Source: Bacteroidales bacterium M8
GTDB lineage: Bacteria; Bacteroidota; Bacteroidia; Bacteroidales; Muribaculaceae
Length of the DNA stretch: 64,000 nucleotides
NCBI GenBank assembly: GCA_001689495.1
Contig: LUJS01000047.1
Span: 28,707-92,706, forward strand
Direction of reading: 5' to 3'
The translations under genes were made by a program, and so were the position numbers. The notes under the pieces were generated by a model. The model ran no database searches and was not told where the DNA came from. It worked only from the letters and a program-made list of their open reading frames with translations. Below, one piece after another: positions 50,314 to 59,330 of the stretch; the stretch's first letter is position 1, and each line of letters opens with the position of its first letter.

Positions 50314-51372
50314 ATGATGTTAAGGTTGCTGAAAGAATTGGTCCGGCCACTTCGAGTCCGTGTATATCGGAATAGATTCGAAAGGCGCCATAGGCAGAGG
50401 TGCTACAGGGATAATGCGCAAGCTGCCTTGAAACTGATTGAACGATATGGCCTTGAGAATCCGACCGGATTATACGATGAATATATCAAGGATCTGAAAC
50501 AATATCAATTTAGTTTTGTAGAATGGCATTTTCTTTATAGACTTTCAGGGAAACCGGCAGAATATAAAGAACAGTTCATATCTTCACTGGAAGCTCAGAG
50601 ATATTACAGAAAGTATATCGAGGATAGTGTCCGTCAATTATTTATCGACAAGTCTGTCTTCCTTAACAAATTCAGTCACTACATAAGGCGCACTGTCGCA
50701 GACTGTAGAAGCGGGATTACAAAAGAGGTCTTTCAAGACAAATTCTACTGCAAAGACATTATCGTAAAACCTGTTTTCGGATCATTGGGCATAGGTGTAT
50801 TCAAGACCTCATACAATGAAATAGAACAGAAAGGAATCGACGCCTTTATGGCAAAAGCTAAAGAATACGGCTATGTCATGGAAGAGTGCATAACAGGATG
50901 TGAGGAGCTACAGAGATTTCATCCCGCATCATTAAACACCGTCAGAGTCATAACATGCGTGGATGGCGATGAGATTCGTGTGTTCAGCAGTTTTGTCAGA
51001 TTTGGCGTCGGCAATTCCATTGTTGACAATGTGCATACTGGTGGTATTTATTGTTCGATAGATGTCAATGACGGAATCATAGATTCGTCAGGTTTTGACC
51101 AGTATGGCAAGGAGTATGACGAACATCCTGACACTCATCTGATTTTTGCCGGCACCCGCATACCTCATTGGCATGACATTGAGACTTCCTGCATCGAGTC
51201 ACACAGACTTGTCAAAACTCCCATCATAGGCTGGGATGTGTGCATCAATGCAAGGGATGAAGTAGAATTCATCGAGGGAAACCATGGCCCGGATCTGGAT
51301 CTGTTACAGACACCCCATAAAAGAGGGCTGGCCTCTGAATTCATACGCATAATCAGCTCACAGCAAGCATAA
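50314..51372 (+). CDS. Sugar-transfer associated ATP-grasp protein
   Basis: A 352-residue protein. The basic N-terminal helix region (about 1-110) is followed by an ATP-grasp fold: DIIVKPVFGSLGIGVFK (ATP-binding lysine and glycine loop), GYVMEECITGCEEL, HPASLNTVRVITCV and the metal-binding end GWDVCINARDEVEFIEGNHGPD. This is the ATPgrasp_ST family found in exopolysaccharide clusters. Such enzymes activate a carboxylate through acyl phosphate and join it to an amine or hydroxyl. It starts 9 nt after the dehydrogenase gene. Confidence 0.85.
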   Translation: MMLRLLKELVRPLRVRVYRNRFERRHRQRCYRDNAQAALKLIERYGLENPTGLYDEYIKDLKQYQFSFVEWHFLYRLSGKPAEYKEQFISSLEAQRYYRKYIEDSVRQLFIDKSVFLNKFSHYIRRTVADCRSGITKEVFQDKFYCKDIIVKPVFGSLGIGVFKTSYNEIEQKGIDAFMAKAKEYGYVMEECITGCEELQRFHPASLNTVRVITCVDGDEIRVFSSFVRFGVGNSIVDNVHTGGIYCSIDVNDGIIDSSGFDQYGKEYDEHPDTHLIFAGTRIPHWHDIETSCIESHRLVKTPIIGWDVCINARDEVEFIEGNHGPDLDLLQTPHKRGLASEFIRIISSQQA

Positions 51373-51376
51373 TGAT

Positions 51377-52540
51377 ATGATCCATTTATCCAAAATAAGA
51401 TATATAGACACTCCGGACGGCGGGAGATTAGAGTCGGATATTACCATAGACAATAATGCTCCACAGACAATCTGGGTAGAAACAAGCAAAGAGTATGCCC
51501 GTTATCTCACCCATGAACGAGCAGACGCATATATAATCGGAATTCTCAACTGGGCCATGCGTACCAGGCATGACATAGTCTCCGAAAGTCCGATGGGTGA
51601 GTCTTTATACTACCAGATCACACGCTATGTCATTCCGGCATTGACGTGGGGCAGCAAAAAGATGCATTCCATCTCCATAGAGTGTCCGATAGATTCCTCG
51701 CTTTTGGAAAATGCCGGATGTGTAGGCACGGGTATTTCGTGTGGCGTAGACTCGTTGTATTCCGTGTATACCAATGAGAGCGACAAGTTACCCCGACATA
51801 AACTGACACATCTCACTTTCTTTAATGTCGGGTCAAACGGAGAGGGGAATAGCGAGATTTTTGAGAAAAGGCTCAATATAGCGCGTGATTTCTGCGAGAA
51901 GAATCACTATCCGCTTGTAGTGATAAATTCCAATATTCACGATGTAATTCATCAGGATCATTTTCTTTCAGCAAGCTATAGTGCAGGATTTGCCATCTAT
52001 TCCCTGCAAAAGATGTGGCGATTATATTATCTTGCCTCAGCCGGCAATGATTTCGGCGTTTATCATTTGCGGAATAATGACCGTAAATGCTCTGAAGATT
52101 ACGAAGTCTTCTTGCTGCCTCAACTGTCATCGGATCAGCTGAAGATAGATTCGTCAGGCGCCGGAGTCACTCGTCAGAATAAACTCAAGGAGATAATAAA
52201 CTACGCTCCGTCATACGAGTTTCTCAATGTCTGTACTACCGATGGCCCGAACTGCAGCCGTTGTGAGAAGTGCATACGCACCATGGTCGGACTGGATGCC
52301 TTGGGCGTACTGGACAAATACTCTTCGGTATTTGATGTCGATTTCTTTAGGAATAATCCCGAATATGTATATGACGTATTTTTGGAAAAATACTATTTGG
52401 GATGGAAACTTCATGCTGAAATTTATCCTTTCGTAAAAAATAAGATTCCACTCGGAATCAAGCTTAAGGCAGCGGCAAAAATGGCCTTATATAAATACAG
52501 GATGCGAAAAGCCGAATCTACATCGAACGGCTCCAAATAG
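51377..52540 (+). CDS. PP-loop ATP pyrophosphatase-like protein with QueC-type cysteines
   Basis: A 387-residue protein. GTGISCGVDSLYSVY (about 117-131) is an N-type PP-loop (SGG-x-DS, here SCGVDS), which binds ATP and adenylates a substrate. CTTDGPNCSRCEKCIRTM (about 285-302) supplies a four-cysteine cluster like the zinc site of QueC. Known relatives of this fold (asparagine synthetase, QueC, PseA/WbpG) make amides, amidines or nitriles. In this operon it may amidate a sugar acid or the opine made by its neighbours. No exact family name is recalled. Confidence 0.65.
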   Translation: MIHLSKIRYIDTPDGGRLESDITIDNNAPQTIWVETSKEYARYLTHERADAYIIGILNWAMRTRHDIVSESPMGESLYYQITRYVIPALTWGSKKMHSISIECPIDSSLLENAGCVGTGISCGVDSLYSVYTNESDKLPRHKLTHLTFFNVGSNGEGNSEIFEKRLNIARDFCEKNHYPLVVINSNIHDVIHQDHFLSASYSAGFAIYSLQKMWRLYYLASAGNDFGVYHLRNNDRKCSEDYEVFLLPQLSSDQLKIDSSGAGVTRQNKLKEIINYAPSYEFLNVCTTDGPNCSRCEKCIRTMVGLDALGVLDKYSSVFDVDFFRNNPEYVYDVFLEKYYLGWKLHAEIYPFVKNKIPLGIKLKAAAKMALYKYRMRKAESTSNGSK

Positions 52541-52610
52541 TGAGTGACAGAACGACCGGTCATATCGTCCATCATATTTCATCAAATCAAACCATAGATT
52601 TTTATCCGTA

Positions 52611-54134
52611 TTGGAACAGAACGTACATAAAAGAATTGCCAAGAATACGTTGATGCTCTATATGCGTATCGGTATTTCGATGATTATAGGGCTCTACACG
52701 TCAAGAGTAATACTCAATGCTCTTGGCGCTGAAGGATATGGCATCTTTAATGTTGTTGGCGGAGTCGTTGTGATGCTCGGTTTTTTCAATTCGTCGATAG
52801 GAACAAGCACGCAGCGGTTTTTGAATGTAGGCATGAGAAATTCCGGAGGGAGGAGCATGACCACCATTTTCTCTACGGCCATCAATGTCCATTTCATTAT
52901 AGGTCTTATTACGGTCCTAATGCTCGAGACTGCGGGTATTTGGTTTCTTCGGAACAAGCTGGTGATTCCTGATGGCCTTGAATCTACGGCAATGTGGGTT
53001 TATCAGTGCTCAGTGCTTTCATTCTTCATAGGCATCATCAGTGCGCCATACAATGCCGCCATAGTGGCTTATGAAAAGATGTCGATCTATGCGGTATTAT
53101 CCATATTGGAATGCGTGCTTAAACTTGGAGTAGCCCTTTGCATTCTCTATTTTGGAAGCAACAAGCTTAGGCTATACGCACTTTTGCTCTTGTGTACGTC
53201 TGTGATAATGAGATTCGCATATAGCATGTATTGTCGTCATTTATTCAAAGACATACGCTATAGGCTGGTCTGGGACTTCGAGTTACTCAAGAAGATGATG
53301 TCTTTTTCAGGCTGGATGGTTTTCGGCTGCATTGCGGATCTGTTGGGCACACAAGGCGTCAATATGCTCATCAATATCTATTTCGGCCCGATCATGAATG
53401 CCGCAAGAGCCATAGGCATGCAAGTATATGGAGTGATAGCTCAATTTTATACGAGCTTTACGATCTCGGTCAATCCTCAAATAACAAAATCTTATGCCGG
53501 CAAGGAATATGATTATTGCTACAATCTTGTATTTACATCAACGAAGTTGATTTTCTTTTTGATGGTAATATTCATTATTCCCATATCGTTGCGCTCTGAC
53601 CAGATATTGGTCTTATGGCTGAAGCAGGTTCCTCCGTTAACGCCATTGATTGTCAACCTGATACTTATCGAAGCGTTAGTCAGGTCATCTTACGGGCCGT
53701 TGGCTCAGGTATGCTTTGCTTCGGGCAAGATTCGCACATACCAGTTGCTTATCGCATTTTTGTTCTTAACCACTTTTATCGTAACCTATTTATTATTTGA
53801 TTTTGGCGCATCGGTAATCTCAACATTCGTATTGTCCATCATCACGGCCATAATAGGTTTGGGTGTTAGACTATTGGTAATAAATAAGGAACAACACTTT
53901 CCAATAAAACAATACATCAAGCATGTATGGGCCAGAATTTATTCAGCCGGAATGCTTTCGCTCATTGTCGCTTGGTTTTTCGGCAGACTGCTGCCATATA
54001 ACATAGTGGGATTGATAGCGCTGACCCTGATCAGTTTTGTGACAACGGTAGCCGCCATGTGGTTTATCGGACTGTCAGAGATAGAGAGAGCGTTCTTCAG
54101 CAATAAGATTAAAGGAGCTTTAAGCAAATTATGA
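52611..54134 (+). CDS. Wzx-type polysaccharide flippase
   Basis: A 507-residue polytopic protein. The start is a TTG at 52611, since the first ATG lies inside the conserved block NTLMLYMRIGISMIIGLYTSRVIL. LGAEGYGIFNVVGGVVVML and SSIGTSTQRFLNVGM continue the same pattern as the first flippase of the window. Twelve or more membrane helices of the MOP superfamily. It exports a lipid-linked glycan, so this operon makes its own surface product even though no polymerase gene is visible. The stop overlaps the next gene by 4 nt. Confidence 0.88.
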   Translation: MEQNVHKRIAKNTLMLYMRIGISMIIGLYTSRVILNALGAEGYGIFNVVGGVVVMLGFFNSSIGTSTQRFLNVGMRNSGGRSMTTIFSTAINVHFIIGLITVLMLETAGIWFLRNKLVIPDGLESTAMWVYQCSVLSFFIGIISAPYNAAIVAYEKMSIYAVLSILECVLKLGVALCILYFGSNKLRLYALLLLCTSVIMRFAYSMYCRHLFKDIRYRLVWDFELLKKMMSFSGWMVFGCIADLLGTQGVNMLINIYFGPIMNAARAIGMQVYGVIAQFYTSFTISVNPQITKSYAGKEYDYCYNLVFTSTKLIFFLMVIFIIPISLRSDQILVLWLKQVPPLTPLIVNLILIEALVRSSYGPLAQVCFASGKIRTYQLLIAFLFLTTFIVTYLLFDFGASVISTFVLSIITAIIGLGVRLLVINKEQHFPIKQYIKHVWARIYSAGMLSLIVAWFFGRLLPYNIVGLIALTLISFVTTVAAMWFIGLSEIERAFFSNKIKGALSKL

Positions 54135-55081
54135 AGGTATTCTCGGCATATAATTCGGATGCGTCCGTAAGGGCCATGAGCTCTTCGGGAGGTGTCTTCA
54201 GCGCTTTGGCCGAAAGGGTAATTTCTGACGGCGGTGTTGTTTACGGGGCCTCTTTTGACGATAACTGGGGCGTCGCTCATAAACGAATCGCAGACAAGGG
54301 GAATTTACACCTTTTGCGAGGCAGTAAATATGTTTATTCTGCCATGGGATCGTCTATCAGCGATGCCTTGAGTGATTTGAAATCCAATCGGTTCGTCCTG
54401 TTTTCAGGGACTCCCTGCCAGGCAGCGGCGATGCGTAAGGCTGCCGGAAATGATGCCAATCTGTTGATAGTTGAAGTAGTATGCCATGGAGCACCAGAAC
54501 AAAAATACTGGAGGCAGTATCTGACGGAATTGTGTGCCACGGAAAACAAATCCATCTCGGACATAGCAAACATCAATTTCAGGGACAAGTCTAACGGATG
54601 GCTCAATTATAACTTCAAGATTGCATTCAAGGACGGAAGTGTGTATGAAGAATGCCACAAAGAAAATCTTTTCATGAAAGGTTTTCTATCTGATCTGACA
54701 CTGCGAGAGGCGTGTTTTAAATGTCAGTTCAAGCAGCCGCATGACAGCAAGGCGGATATGACCATAGGCGATTTCTGGGGTATAGAAGAATATATCGGCA
54801 AGACTGATGACGCGGGCATCTCTCTGGTCATACTCAACACAACCAATGGTGAATCCTTTTTTGAGGCGTACAAGGATACTCTGCACACACAGTCATTTGA
54901 TTTTGATAGTGTAATTCGTAACAATCGGGCAGTCATACAACCTCCTTGCGTGAATGTCAATGCTCCATTGTTCAAAAGGTCATATAACGGCACCAACCTG
55001 CTTGCAACCATAAATCGCTATACGAGCGGGCAACTCTATTATAGATTATTAAACAAAATCAATAGAATTATCTGCAAATGA
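54131..55081 (+). CDS. Coenzyme F420 hydrogenase beta-subunit-like protein, no ferredoxin domain
   Basis: A 316-residue relative of the protein at 12778-13977: SSSGGVFSALAERVI, GVVYGASFDD, FSGTPCQAAAMRKA, VCHGAPEQKYW and CFKCQFKQPHDSKADMTIGDFWGIEE. It lacks the N-terminal part that carries both 4Fe-4S clusters in the other copy, starting directly at SAYNSDASVRAMSSSGG. It overlaps the flippase and the pyruvyl transferase genes by 4 nt each. Either the clusters are not needed or another protein supplies electrons. Confidence 0.82.
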   Translation: MKVFSAYNSDASVRAMSSSGGVFSALAERVISDGGVVYGASFDDNWGVAHKRIADKGNLHLLRGSKYVYSAMGSSISDALSDLKSNRFVLFSGTPCQAAAMRKAAGNDANLLIVEVVCHGAPEQKYWRQYLTELCATENKSISDIANINFRDKSNGWLNYNFKIAFKDGSVYEECHKENLFMKGFLSDLTLREACFKCQFKQPHDSKADMTIGDFWGIEEYIGKTDDAGISLVILNTTNGESFFEAYKDTLHTQSFDFDSVIRNNRAVIQPPCVNVNAPLFKRSYNGTNLLATINRYTSGQLYYRLLNKINRIICK

Positions 55082-56175
55082 AGATAGGTATTATGACTCT
55101 GCCTCTCATTGACAATTATGGTGGAATTCTTCAGAATTTTGCATTGCAATACGCACTGAGGTCTTTAGGTCATGAGGCTTATACATTTGACACATGCTAT
55201 CGGTATAGCCTACCAAAGTACTATCTGACAAGCTGCGTACTTGGTATTCTTCAACCCATGGGCTTAATGAAGGAACTGTGCAAGCCTCTCAAGCCTTATA
55301 AAGGTTATATTAGAGAACATCATTGTGGCAGATTCGTATCCGACCATATCAAAACGCTTAGGGTAGACAGACTCTCGGAAGAGCTGATTGCACGCAATGG
55401 CATCGAAGCCATAATTGCAGGCAGCGACCAAATATGGCGTCCCAAATATAATGCCAACAAACAATGCAATACAATCTATAACTCTTTCCTCGATTTTGCC
55501 GAAAACTGTGATTCGGTCAAAAAGATAGCCTATGCAGCCTCTTTTGGGGTTGATAAATGGGAGTTCACGGACGAGCAAACGATAAAGTGCCGACAACTTA
55601 TTCAATTATTCGATACTGTTTCCGTAAGAGAATCGACGGGAATCGCTCTGTGCAGGGATTATCTAGGACGACAGGATGTAGAGCAGATGCCTGATCCTAC
55701 GTTGTTGTTGGATAGGTCCGAATATATCGAATCGCTTGGCCTGAGGCAATTGGATACGCCCAACCGAAATGTGGTAGTGTATTTATTGGATTTACAACCC
55801 GCGGATAAAGATCTTATAATAGAGCATGTAGAAGCTGAAGGATTAACTCCGAAGTTTATCTCTGTAGGTAAAATGTCTCCCGCAGAGTGGTTGGAAGCAA
55901 TCTTAAATGCCGAATATATCATTACCGATTCATTTCATTGTTCATTATTATCGATCCTATTCCATAAGCCACTGCATGTAATTCCTTCCGAGTCAAGAGG
56001 TCTGTCAAGATTTGAGAATCTTTTCTCCATTATGCGCCTTGCTGGCAACGATTTCACCATAAGCTCATTTCGCGAACTCAAGAATAAAAAAACGGTCAAT
56101 TACGATTATCCTTCGGAACAACTGAAATTGATAAGGGAAAGAGGCATTAACTTTTTACAAAAGTCATTAAGATGA
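55078..56175 (+). CDS. Polysaccharide pyruvyl transferase family protein
   Basis: A 365-residue protein with the family pattern: MTLPLIDNYGGILQNFALQYAL, AIIAGSDQIWRPKYN, KIAYAASFGVDKWEF and YIITDSFHCSLLSILFHKP. It resembles the protein at 11717-12778 over its whole length and again sits beside an F420H2-like gene. Expected to transfer a pyruvyl group from phosphoenolpyruvate, or a related unit, to the glycan. 4-nt overlaps on both sides show a tight operon. Confidence 0.85.
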   Translation: MKIGIMTLPLIDNYGGILQNFALQYALRSLGHEAYTFDTCYRYSLPKYYLTSCVLGILQPMGLMKELCKPLKPYKGYIREHHCGRFVSDHIKTLRVDRLSEELIARNGIEAIIAGSDQIWRPKYNANKQCNTIYNSFLDFAENCDSVKKIAYAASFGVDKWEFTDEQTIKCRQLIQLFDTVSVRESTGIALCRDYLGRQDVEQMPDPTLLLDRSEYIESLGLRQLDTPNRNVVVYLLDLQPADKDLIIEHVEAEGLTPKFISVGKMSPAEWLEAILNAEYIITDSFHCSLLSILFHKPLHVIPSESRGLSRFENLFSIMRLAGNDFTISSFRELKNKKTVNYDYPSEQLKLIRERGINFLQKSLR

Positions 56176-57209
56176 AGTATTCGGTTATTATTCCGGCTTA
56201 TAATGCCGAAAAGTACCTGTCGAAAGGCATGTCTTGGCTCGAATCCGTTGATATAAACGATGTCGAAGTGATTATAGTTGATGACGGTTCAAAAGATGGT
56301 ACATACGAGTGCTGCAAGAGAATCGAATCACACTATCCTAACATCGTAAGAACGGTTACAAAATCTAACGGAGGACCTTCAAGCGCACGAAATATGGGCA
56401 TTGATCTCGCTAAAGGCGAATGGATTACCTTTTTTGACGCTGATGACATCATAAGTGGTGAAGTCATAGATATTTTTGATCAGGCAATATCTTCAAACGA
56501 CAGCGATCTGCATGTTTTTGCGTTTACCGTCAATACAGACAGAATGGTCGAGACCATACCGTGTGCCACAAGAACATATAGTGTAGCAAATATATACGAA
56601 TATATCGAGGAAGAGGTTGTGTCGAAAAAATATGGCAATGGCTGGTTATGGAATAAACTTTACAGGAGAGAATTGATTAGAGATCAAAGGCTGAATACCA
56701 ATATTCTTCTCATGGAGGATGAATTGTTTAATCTGGAATATCTGAAAAATTGCAGGTCAATAGCGGTTCACAACACATCCTACTACACTTATTACATTCA
56801 GAATCAAGGCAGTATCAGAGAACGCGAACTTGTCAATCATTTTTATATTCTGGAATTGGTGTTTGAAGGATTTAACGAGGTTTATTCGCTTTTTCAACCT
56901 GATTACGAGAAAAAAAGGAGATTTGAACAACTGCTCACAGGCAAAATGACCGGTAATTTCTTATTTTCCATCTATAAACACCTGTTCAGACAAGACAATC
57001 TAACAAAAAAAGTACGCACTGACGAGGTACGGAAAATAAGTGATTCCAAACTCTTCAAAAGCATATATGAGAATCGGAGCAATTTTGGACTGGAATTATA
57101 TATGTATACTGTGTTGTTGAGAAATAGACATACCGGCTTGTTACATCTTGCAGTATCATTGGCAAAAATACTGCGACAAATTAAAAACAAGATTGACCCG
57201 TCGAGATGA
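56172..57209 (+). CDS. Glycosyltransferase family 2
   Basis: A 345-residue GT2 enzyme: YSVIIPAYNAEKYLSKGM, VDDGSKDGTYE (about 37-47), GGPSSARNMGIDLAKGEW and FFDADDI (metal-binding DXD). NKLYRRELI and LLMEDELFN complete the A-family acceptor region. The C-terminal 120 residues are helical and basic. It is the only intact glycosyltransferase of this operon and its last intact gene; a broken one follows. Confidence 0.88.
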   Translation: MKYSVIIPAYNAEKYLSKGMSWLESVDINDVEVIIVDDGSKDGTYECCKRIESHYPNIVRTVTKSNGGPSSARNMGIDLAKGEWITFFDADDIISGEVIDIFDQAISSNDSDLHVFAFTVNTDRMVETIPCATRTYSVANIYEYIEEEVVSKKYGNGWLWNKLYRRELIRDQRLNTNILLMEDELFNLEYLKNCRSIAVHNTSYYTYYIQNQGSIRERELVNHFYILELVFEGFNEVYSLFQPDYEKKRRFEQLLTGKMTGNFLFSIYKHLFRQDNLTKKVRTDEVRKISDSKLFKSIYENRSNFGLELYMYTVLLRNRHTGLLHLAVSLAKILRQIKNKIDPSR

Positions 57210-57805
57210 ATCAGTATGAGGCGTCTTGATTTCCTTGACGTTACTTCCGATTTTCATGGAATATCAAAAGTGAATATCAAGACCGAATGTTTCACCGATC
57301 CGCATTATTGATGCTTCCAAACAGTAGGATTTCAGGCCATAGACCTCGGACATCTCGACATAGAATACGAATGGATGAGGATAGGGGTGACAACCAAGGT
57401 GGCTGTGGCTGGCAAATTTACCAACGAATCCGCTGACGGGAAAAATGTCAAGGGAATTGATAATGCAGACTATAAAGCTCAGATAATAAAAAGAATATCC
57501 TGATTTCCGGGATAGGCAGAGCTGTGTGCGAGAAGGCTGTTGCGGGCCGGATGATTGCCATATATTGCGGCATGTCAAGCCAAGGATGAATCTGTTACAT
57601 CCACGCTCTACCATGCGTCATATCTTCGATGAACTCTCTTAGAACGCGAGAGAATCGCCTCGATTTTAGTTAAAATTATTTAATTTTTGAAACTTATAGG
57701 CTTTAACCGCCTAATTATATGTATATTTGCCGTTGGGGCCTTTGGGCTTTCCATATCTAACAAATCTGACATTCATAACAATTTTTCACCTTAAACCAAC
57801 CTGAC
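57210..57805. other. Intergenic stretch with a glycosyltransferase remnant and a promoter
   Basis: Of these 596 nt, 57312-57503 is a remnant (separate entry). TATATTTG at 57722-57729 is a -7 element for the gene at 57806. The remainder shows no gene; a 116-codon minus-strand frame here is the antisense of the remnant. Confidence 0.55.
57312..57503 (+). pseudogene. Remnant of an SP_1767-type (GT-D fold) glycosyltransferase
   Basis: In one plus frame, after a stop at 57309, the sequence reads VGFQAIDLGHLDIEYEWMRIG, then KVAVAGKFTNES and DNADYKAQIIKRIS before a stop. This is the conserved C-terminal block of the GT-D (DUF1792/SP_1767) glycosyltransferases: Y-QAIDIGHIDIEYEW, GKYVNE, QII-RI. The N-terminal 200 or so residues are missing. 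It follows the operon in the same direction, so it was probably its last gene. Confidence 0.65.
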
Positions 57806-59164
57806 ATGAAACACTTGCGTCTCCTTGCCGTCGCGGCTATGGCGGCTACGCTCGGACCATGGACTCCACGGGCCGAAGCGGGCTACAACTATTATCACTA
57901 TACTGCCGCCGAGCTCGCCGCCGAGTCGTCGCAGGCCGACGTTATAAGTTTCAGAGGCAACTACAGGCTTATCGAGCCTGTCACCGGCGCCTCGCTCGAG
58001 AGGATTGAAGATGGCCGCGAGCACCGCATGGTCACGGTGACCGGAGCGCAGGGCAAGGACTGGTTCTTTCTCGACAGGAAATTTGGCGGAAGATTCGAGG
58101 ACCCGAATCCTTCGATGGGATTCTATCTCGATTTCCGTGACGGGTACGTCAGGATAATGCAGCAGCCAGACAATACCGCCGTCACATACGATGTCGAGAC
58201 TGGCGATTTCACCCTGTATGGCGACAATCAGGCCTTCACGATACAGATTGACGATGAGGGGTATTGCGCGCTGGTGACAAAGATTGCCGACAGCAAGGGG
58301 CGTCACCGCAAGTTTGCCTACGACCCCGCCGACGGATTCATCAAGCTGATGGATGCCGACTGCAAGTCGAATCTCAAGCTGTTTTATCGCGACCCGTTCA
58401 TGTTCGAGCTCGCAGACCCTTACTCCCCGATGACCGATGACGGCACCGTCACGGTCTCGCACTCGATCTTCCCCACCGATACCTCAGACTGCCAGTACAT
58501 ATTCAACGACGGCGAGACCCCGTCCGAAGATGATTTCAAGGCAGCCGGTGTCGTCAAGAATGTCGAACTCAACAATGACTTTGATTATAGCGACTATGGC
58601 GCGCGCAAGACATTCACTCTCAGCAACAAGGACCGCAAGCCTCATCTCTGGATCAAGCCCGTCGAGCACTATCACGGATTCGTCTACGGTGACGGACTGG
58701 TGTTTCACGCCCGCCTTGACGGCAAGGGGGTGACCAACGAGGCCGACGGACATTTCAGGACGCCGGACTCAAGACAGGAGGCCGGCGCAGTCATTGACTT
58801 CGAACGTCAACGCGGCGTGAAGGTTTATTATACCACCGACGGCAGCGACCCTCGACTACCCGGAGCCACAACCTCAAGAGCGTCCGGCGAGACATTCGAC
58901 GTTGACAGGACACCCCTTGTCTTCGACGGCAACAGAACGCCGGTGAGGTTTGTGGCATACAAGCCCGGACTTGCCCCGAGCAACGTGACGGAGGTTGAGA
59001 TTTCGACAGACGGCTCGACATTGCTCGACGACATCGAGTCCGACGCATCCATGGCGACTACAGAGTATTATAACCTGCAGGGCATCCGCATCACTGCACC
59101 GACACGCCCCGGCATCTACATAATCCGGACCGGAGACAAAGTTGAGAAGAGAGTGATGAGATAA
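57806..59164 (+). CDS. Secreted protein with chitobiase-like C-terminal domain and sorting-type tail
   Basis: A 452-residue exported protein; the signal peptide ends near PRAEA (residue 24). The N-terminal 300 residues are beta-rich and unrecognised (FRGNYRLIEPVTGASLERIEDG). Residues about 330-405 include VKVYYTTDGSDPRLPGATT, a chitobiase/beta-hexosaminidase C-terminal-type Fn3-like repeat. The end (EYYNLQGIRITAPTRPGIYI, then a basic KRVMR) is the short C-terminal module shared by many secreted Bacteroidales proteins. Surface location is likely, function unknown. GC-rich like the core genes. Confidence 0.65.
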   Translation: MKHLRLLAVAAMAATLGPWTPRAEAGYNYYHYTAAELAAESSQADVISFRGNYRLIEPVTGASLERIEDGREHRMVTVTGAQGKDWFFLDRKFGGRFEDPNPSMGFYLDFRDGYVRIMQQPDNTAVTYDVETGDFTLYGDNQAFTIQIDDEGYCALVTKIADSKGRHRKFAYDPADGFIKLMDADCKSNLKLFYRDPFMFELADPYSPMTDDGTVTVSHSIFPTDTSDCQYIFNDGETPSEDDFKAAGVVKNVELNNDFDYSDYGARKTFTLSNKDRKPHLWIKPVEHYHGFVYGDGLVFHARLDGKGVTNEADGHFRTPDSRQEAGAVIDFERQRGVKVYYTTDGSDPRLPGATTSRASGETFDVDRTPLVFDGNRTPVRFVAYKPGLAPSNVTEVEISTDGSTLLDDIESDASMATTEYYNLQGIRITAPTRPGIYIIRTGDKVEKRVMR

Positions 59165-59190
59165 CCCCTACCCTTTTCTGAAGATCAACA

Positions 59191-59230
59191 AGGCATGGCC
59201 TCGACTTCTCGAAGAGGCCATGCCTTTTTT
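59191..59230 (+). terminator. Strong intrinsic terminator
   Basis: Perfect 12-bp stem (59191-59202 with 59214-59225), 11-nt loop and a run of seven T, 27 nt after the preceding stop. Confidence 0.9.
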
Positions 59231-59274
59231 TCAGCACTTCCGGCACTGATTATCATAATCAAACGAGACATTTG

Positions 59275-59308
59275 TTGCATCCAATCTCGATTATTCTTAT
59301 TAACTTTG
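59275..59308 (+). promoter_or_regulatory. Promoter of the WG-repeat protein gene
   Basis: TAACTTTG at 59301-59308 as -7; TTG at 59275-59277 as a possible -33 with a long spacer. Confidence 0.55.
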
Positions 59309-59330
59309 CCAAGTTACAGATAAGAGTCAC

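Noticed and set aside
57264..57614. 116-codon minus-strand frame after the second polysaccharide operon
   Set aside because: It is the antisense of the GT-D remnant; the plus-strand frame carries the recognisable motifs.
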